Origin: JACMLD01 sp963705285
GTDB lineage: Bacteria > Bacteroidota > Bacteroidia > Chitinophagales > Chitinophagaceae
Assembly (NCBI GenBank): GCA_963705285.1
Contig: OY970066.1
Span: forward strand, 2,790,001 to 2,854,000
Reading direction: 5' to 3'
DNA length: 64,000 nt
The position numbers and the translations under genes are program-made. The notes beneath the pieces are model-generated. The model worked only from the letters and a program-made list of their open reading frames with translations, was not told the origin of the DNA and made no database searches. Shown here piece by piece: positions 61,930 to 64,000 of this stretch (its first letter is position 1; the number at the start of each line of letters is the position of its first letter).

Positions 61930-61961
61930 TTGGGAAATCCGGTCAGCGTGTTCTATATTTG
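61930..61961 (+). promoter_or_regulatory. Bacteroidota sigma-A promoter (TTG / TATATTTG)
   Basis: TTG at 61930-61932 and TATATTTG at 61954-61961 are separated by 21 bp. The second box matches TAnnTTTG exactly. Transcription would start around 61968, inside or just after the operator, and drive the leader ORF and the genes from 62158 on. Confidence 0.7.
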
Positions 61962-61979
61962 TCTACCAATTTAGTAGAC
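61961..61979. promoter_or_regulatory. Palindromic operator GTCTAC-N7-GTAGAC
   Basis: The 19-bp sequence GTCTACCAATTTAGTAGAC is a palindrome with eight of nine pairs matching. It begins on the last base of the -7 box, so a bound protein would block initiation. The symmetry suits a dimeric repressor; an Rrf2-type sulfur regulator is one guess, given the cysteine-rich leader and the rhodanese downstream. Confidence 0.6.
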
Positions 61980-62007
61980 TAATAAATACCGTTATCACAG
62001 TTCACTG

Positions 62008-62094
62008 ATGAAATTGCAACTATCAATGTATCAAATCTTGTACATCGGTGCGGCTACCGGGCCGGCTGGTTGTTCTTCCTATTGTTGTTGCTGA
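62008..62094 (+). CDS. Poly-cysteine leader peptide (28 residues), candidate attenuator
   Basis: An ATG at 62008 starts a 28-residue ORF ending GCSSYCCC and TGA: four of the last seven residues are cysteine, three of them in a row at the stop. It lies about 40 bp after the predicted transcription start and 63 bp before the next gene, the usual place for a leader peptide. Scarce charged tRNA-Cys would stall ribosomes at the end of the ORF. I do not see a classic U-tract terminator downstream, so the mechanism (Rho, translation coupling or other) is open. Confidence 0.55.
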   Translation: MKLQLSMYQILYIGAATGPAGCSSYCCC

Positions 62095-62157
62095 CGATGC
62101 TTTCCACAGGTTTCTTGCCACTACTCCGCCATTTATTCATTTAAAAAATAAGCACTC

Positions 62158-62511
62158 ATGAGAAAATTATTTTCGCCTGCCCTGGTATTATTCATGCTGG
62201 TATTTTCGCTGGCTGCCACCGCACAATCAAAATCCATTACCATCACTGGGCGCATCACGTCTTTTGAAGAATCGCTTCCGTTAGAAGGTGTTAATGTACA
62301 AGCCAAGGCCGGTAATGTAACCACCGGCACCATGCCAGACGGTACTTTCAGCCTGCCTGTTGCAACCACCGAAAAAACGCTGGTGGTAAGCCTGCCTGGG
62401 TACGAAAAAAAGGAAATTGCCGTAACTGGTAAACGCGAGTATGATATAGTACTGAAACGCGCCAACAATTTAGCTGCAGATCCGTTTGTGCTTGCTATCA
62501 ACCACCGGTAA
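62158..62511 (+). CDS. Small exported protein with CarboxypepD_reg-like domain
   Basis: The protein has 117 residues: a signal peptide (LVLFMLVFSLAATAQ) and one CarboxypepD_reg-like beta-sandwich (ITGRITSFEESLPLEGVNVQ, GTFSLPVATTEKTLVVSLPGY, EIAVTGKREYDIVLKR). That domain normally forms the N-terminus of TonB-dependent receptors; here it stands alone with a short tail. It could be a remnant or a free periplasmic partner of a receptor. It is the first full gene behind the cysteine leader. Confidence 0.85.
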   Translation: MRKLFSPALVLFMLVFSLAATAQSKSITITGRITSFEESLPLEGVNVQAKAGNVTTGTMPDGTFSLPVATTEKTLVVSLPGYEKKEIAVTGKREYDIVLKRANNLAADPFVLAINHR

Positions 62512-62589
62512 AACTTATGTTATAATAAGCATGTGCCAGAACTTTTATGTGGTTGCCGTGTAAAGCCATTAGTAAAAAAATCGATCATC

Positions 62590-62859
62590 ATGTCAAAATT
62601 TATAGCCAGGGTACAATTGAACAGCGCGGAAGCAACCGATTATGAAACCCTTAACAGGGAAATTGAGAAAGCACCTGCTGTGTTAAAGAACAAAAGTATA
62701 TCGGTTACACGCGATAAAATTAAAAAAGGTGAATACAATTACCGTGGCAATATCACCCTGAGCGATGTGGTAAGCGCGGTGTACCGGGCCATTAGAAAAA
62801 CGGGGCGCGATTACTCCTTTACCGTAATGAAGAACAAAGGCAATTTTTACCCGGAATAA
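62590..62859 (+). CDS. GhoS-like (Cas2-fold) small protein
   Basis: The ATG at 62590 (MSKFIARVQLNSAEATDY) gives 89 residues; the frame is open 19 codons further up without a good start. Length and pattern (KFIARVQLN... DYETLNREIEK... GEYNYRGNITLSDVVSAVYRAIRKTGRDYSFTVMK) resemble Bacteroidota proteins annotated as type V antitoxin GhoS, a ferredoxin-like endoribonuclease related in fold to Cas2. No small hydrophobic GhoT-like toxin is adjacent, so a toxin-antitoxin role is not supported here. Assignment is by resemblance only. Confidence 0.6.
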   Translation: MSKFIARVQLNSAEATDYETLNREIEKAPAVLKNKSISVTRDKIKKGEYNYRGNITLSDVVSAVYRAIRKTGRDYSFTVMKNKGNFYPE

Positions 62860-62936
62860 GCCGGTTTGTTTTACGGTAAAGCAATTTTTGTATGCTATTA
62901 ATAATGCATAATTTTATACCACTAAAAAAGCGATGT

Positions 62937-63320
62937 ATGAAAATTCTTGCCCGGATAGCATTGTTCCTGTTATTGTCAACTGCGGCCTTTGCGCAGGAAA
63001 AGCAGGTAATACCTGTAAACGATTTTGAAAAAGCCATACAGGCCAAAGGCGCGCAGGTGGTGGATGTAAGAACGCCAGAGGAATTTAAACAAGGTTATAT
63101 AAAGGGTGCGGTAAATTATAATTGGCTCAATGAAAAACAATTCAGCGAGCAGGCAGGTAAACTGGATAAATCGCAGCCCGTTTACGTTTATTGCCTGAGT
63201 GGCGTTCGCAGTGGCAAGGCGGCCGACTGGCTGGCTTCCAACGGATTTACAAAAGTGGTTAACCTGGATGGTGGCATCAAAGCCTGGAAAGATGCTGGAA
63301 AGAAAGTAGAGACCAAGTAG
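62937..63320 (+). CDS. Periplasmic rhodanese-domain protein
   Basis: The ATG at 62937 (MKILARIALFLLLSTAAFAQ) opens a clear signal peptide; an upstream ATG at 62892 would bury it. The product has 127 residues, one rhodanese domain: VVDVRTPEEFKQGYIKGAVN, active-site Cys86 in YVYCLSGVRSGKAADWL, and NLDGGIKAW. It transfers sulfane sulfur or handles thiols in the periplasm. Its place behind the cysteine leader supports a sulfur-related operon. Confidence 0.92.
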   Translation: MKILARIALFLLLSTAAFAQEKQVIPVNDFEKAIQAKGAQVVDVRTPEEFKQGYIKGAVNYNWLNEKQFSEQAGKLDKSQPVYVYCLSGVRSGKAADWLASNGFTKVVNLDGGIKAWKDAGKKVETK

Positions 63321-63421
63321 CGTAATCCGCAGCAGCACACGGATCAAACGGATGTTAAATCAATCAGTGAATGATCTGAATCAGTGTACATACGGTCATC
63401 CGTAGTCCAAAATGACCATCA

Positions 63422-64000
63422 GTGAATTTCTTCTTTTCCTTCTTTTTTAGTTTTACAGGTTCCCTTACACCGGGCACCATCAACCTGAGCGCTGTTCAAC
63501 TGGGGCTCGATAAAAAGCCGCATATTGCCTGGCGGTTGGCGCTGGCTGCAGGCATCATGGAATATATCTATGCATGGCTGGCAGTGAAGTTTGAAGCGTG
63601 GATTGTATCAGCACCTGTGGTGGTAAGCAATTTTCAACTGATAGCGGCCCTTGTAATGCTTACTTTAGGTACGCTTACCCTTCGTGCTGCTGCACAACCT
63701 TCAAAGTTTACCGAACATTTTAACAACAGTGGTTTTCGCAGGGGGTTGATGCTAGGCATACTGAACCCGCTGGCCATGCCCTTTTGGCTGGGGGTAACAG
63801 CCTATCTCAACAGCCAGCAGTGGATTAATTTATCGTCTCCCGTACAACTGCATAGTTACCTGGCGGGTGTGGCTGCCGGTGTATTTACATTGCTGGTAAT
63901 TGTTGCCTACCTGGCTAACAAAGTAGTTGCTGTCATACAACACAAAGCGGTGTTGTTGAAAAAAATTCCGGGTTATATTATGATCACGCTCGGCATTTTT
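63422..64000 (+). CDS. LysE/RhtB-family exporter (cut by the right window edge; start uncertain)
   Basis: At least 193 residues are visible. The start of a LysE-type transporter is seen (FTGSLTPGTINLSAVQLGL), followed by membrane helices (LIAALVMLTLGTLTL, GLMLGILNPLAMPFWLGVTA, GVAAGVFTLLVIVAYLA). These proteins export amino acids or related metabolites. The only in-frame start is GTG at 63422, which gives the odd N-terminus MNFFFSFFFSFTGS. The ATG at 63412 reads MTISEFLLFLLF and then stops; dropping one T from the run at 63443-63448 would join it to the main frame. Confidence 0.8.
   Translation, partial: MNFFFSFFFSFTGSLTPGTINLSAVQLGLDKKPHIAWRLALAAGIMEYIYAWLAVKFEAWIVSAPVVVSNFQLIAALVMLTLGTLTLRAAAQPSKFTEHFNNSGFRRGLMLGILNPLAMPFWLGVTAYLNSQQWINLSSPVQLHSYLAGVAAGVFTLLVIVAYLANKVVAVIQHKAVLLKKIPGYIMITLGIF

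Overview
The window looks like chromosomal DNA of a Bacteroidota, most likely Chitinophagaceae or a close relative. The evidence is a SusC/SusD pair with DUF3823, three proteins with C-terminal type IX secretion (T9SS) sorting domains, a propeller-type histidine kinase next to a REC-AraC regulator, LytTR regulation, promoter boxes of the TAnnTTTG type and weak Shine-Dalgarno sequences. I saw no rRNA, tRNA, CRISPR array or prophage structural module.

Layout. 1-3550: end of an unknown gene, an SGNH esterase and a DUF5703 glycosidase-like protein. 3856-12124: a CheY-like regulator, a large FG-GAP/ASPIC-UnbV protein, a cupin, a T9SS-exported protein and a small lipoprotein. 12396-18888: LytTR regulator plus TPR histidine kinase, an AraC regulator divergent from a PhyH dioxygenase, and a vanadium haloperoxidase-like enzyme. 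19066-21774: KDPG/KDPGal-type aldolase, 2-keto-3-deoxygalactonate kinase and an SMP-30 lactonase, together part of a sugar-acid (DeLey-Doudoroff-like) route. 21876-47033: a polysaccharide utilization locus. It has a split version of the usually fused hybrid two-component sensor (REC-AraC and propeller histidine kinase), SusC, SusD, DUF3823 and a GH2 enzyme. A block lying between two inverted, apparently identical IS1595-family copies then holds GH127, GH43, a DUF4965-type enzyme, a GH5-like enzyme, a LacI regulator and a PHP-like metallohydrolase. GH127 plus GH43 point to an arabinose-containing plant polysaccharide.

48490-52926: an alpha/beta hydrolase, a YycJ-like metallo-beta-lactamase-fold protein and a T9SS protein with two C-type lectin domains. 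53634-60790: two overlapping unknown envelope genes, then a tight operon of two phage-tail-fibre-like surface proteins (the larger with YadA-head-like repeats and a C-terminal S74 chaperone) and a T9SS protein. 60941-64000: an aldo/keto reductase, then a transcription unit with a textbook Bacteroidota promoter, a palindromic operator and a 28-codon leader ORF ending in clustered cysteines. Behind it lie a CarboxypepD_reg-like protein, a GhoS-like small protein, a periplasmic rhodanese and a LysE-family exporter cut by the window edge.

The most notable non-genic signals are: (1) the candidate cysteine-responsive leader at 61930-62157; (2) heptanucleotide arrays of one family (AAAANTN-like), several starting exactly at a stop codon so that stops fall in all three frames; (3) a dispersed repeat of about 115-120 bp next to those heptamers, into which both IS copies inserted with matching 8-bp target duplications.
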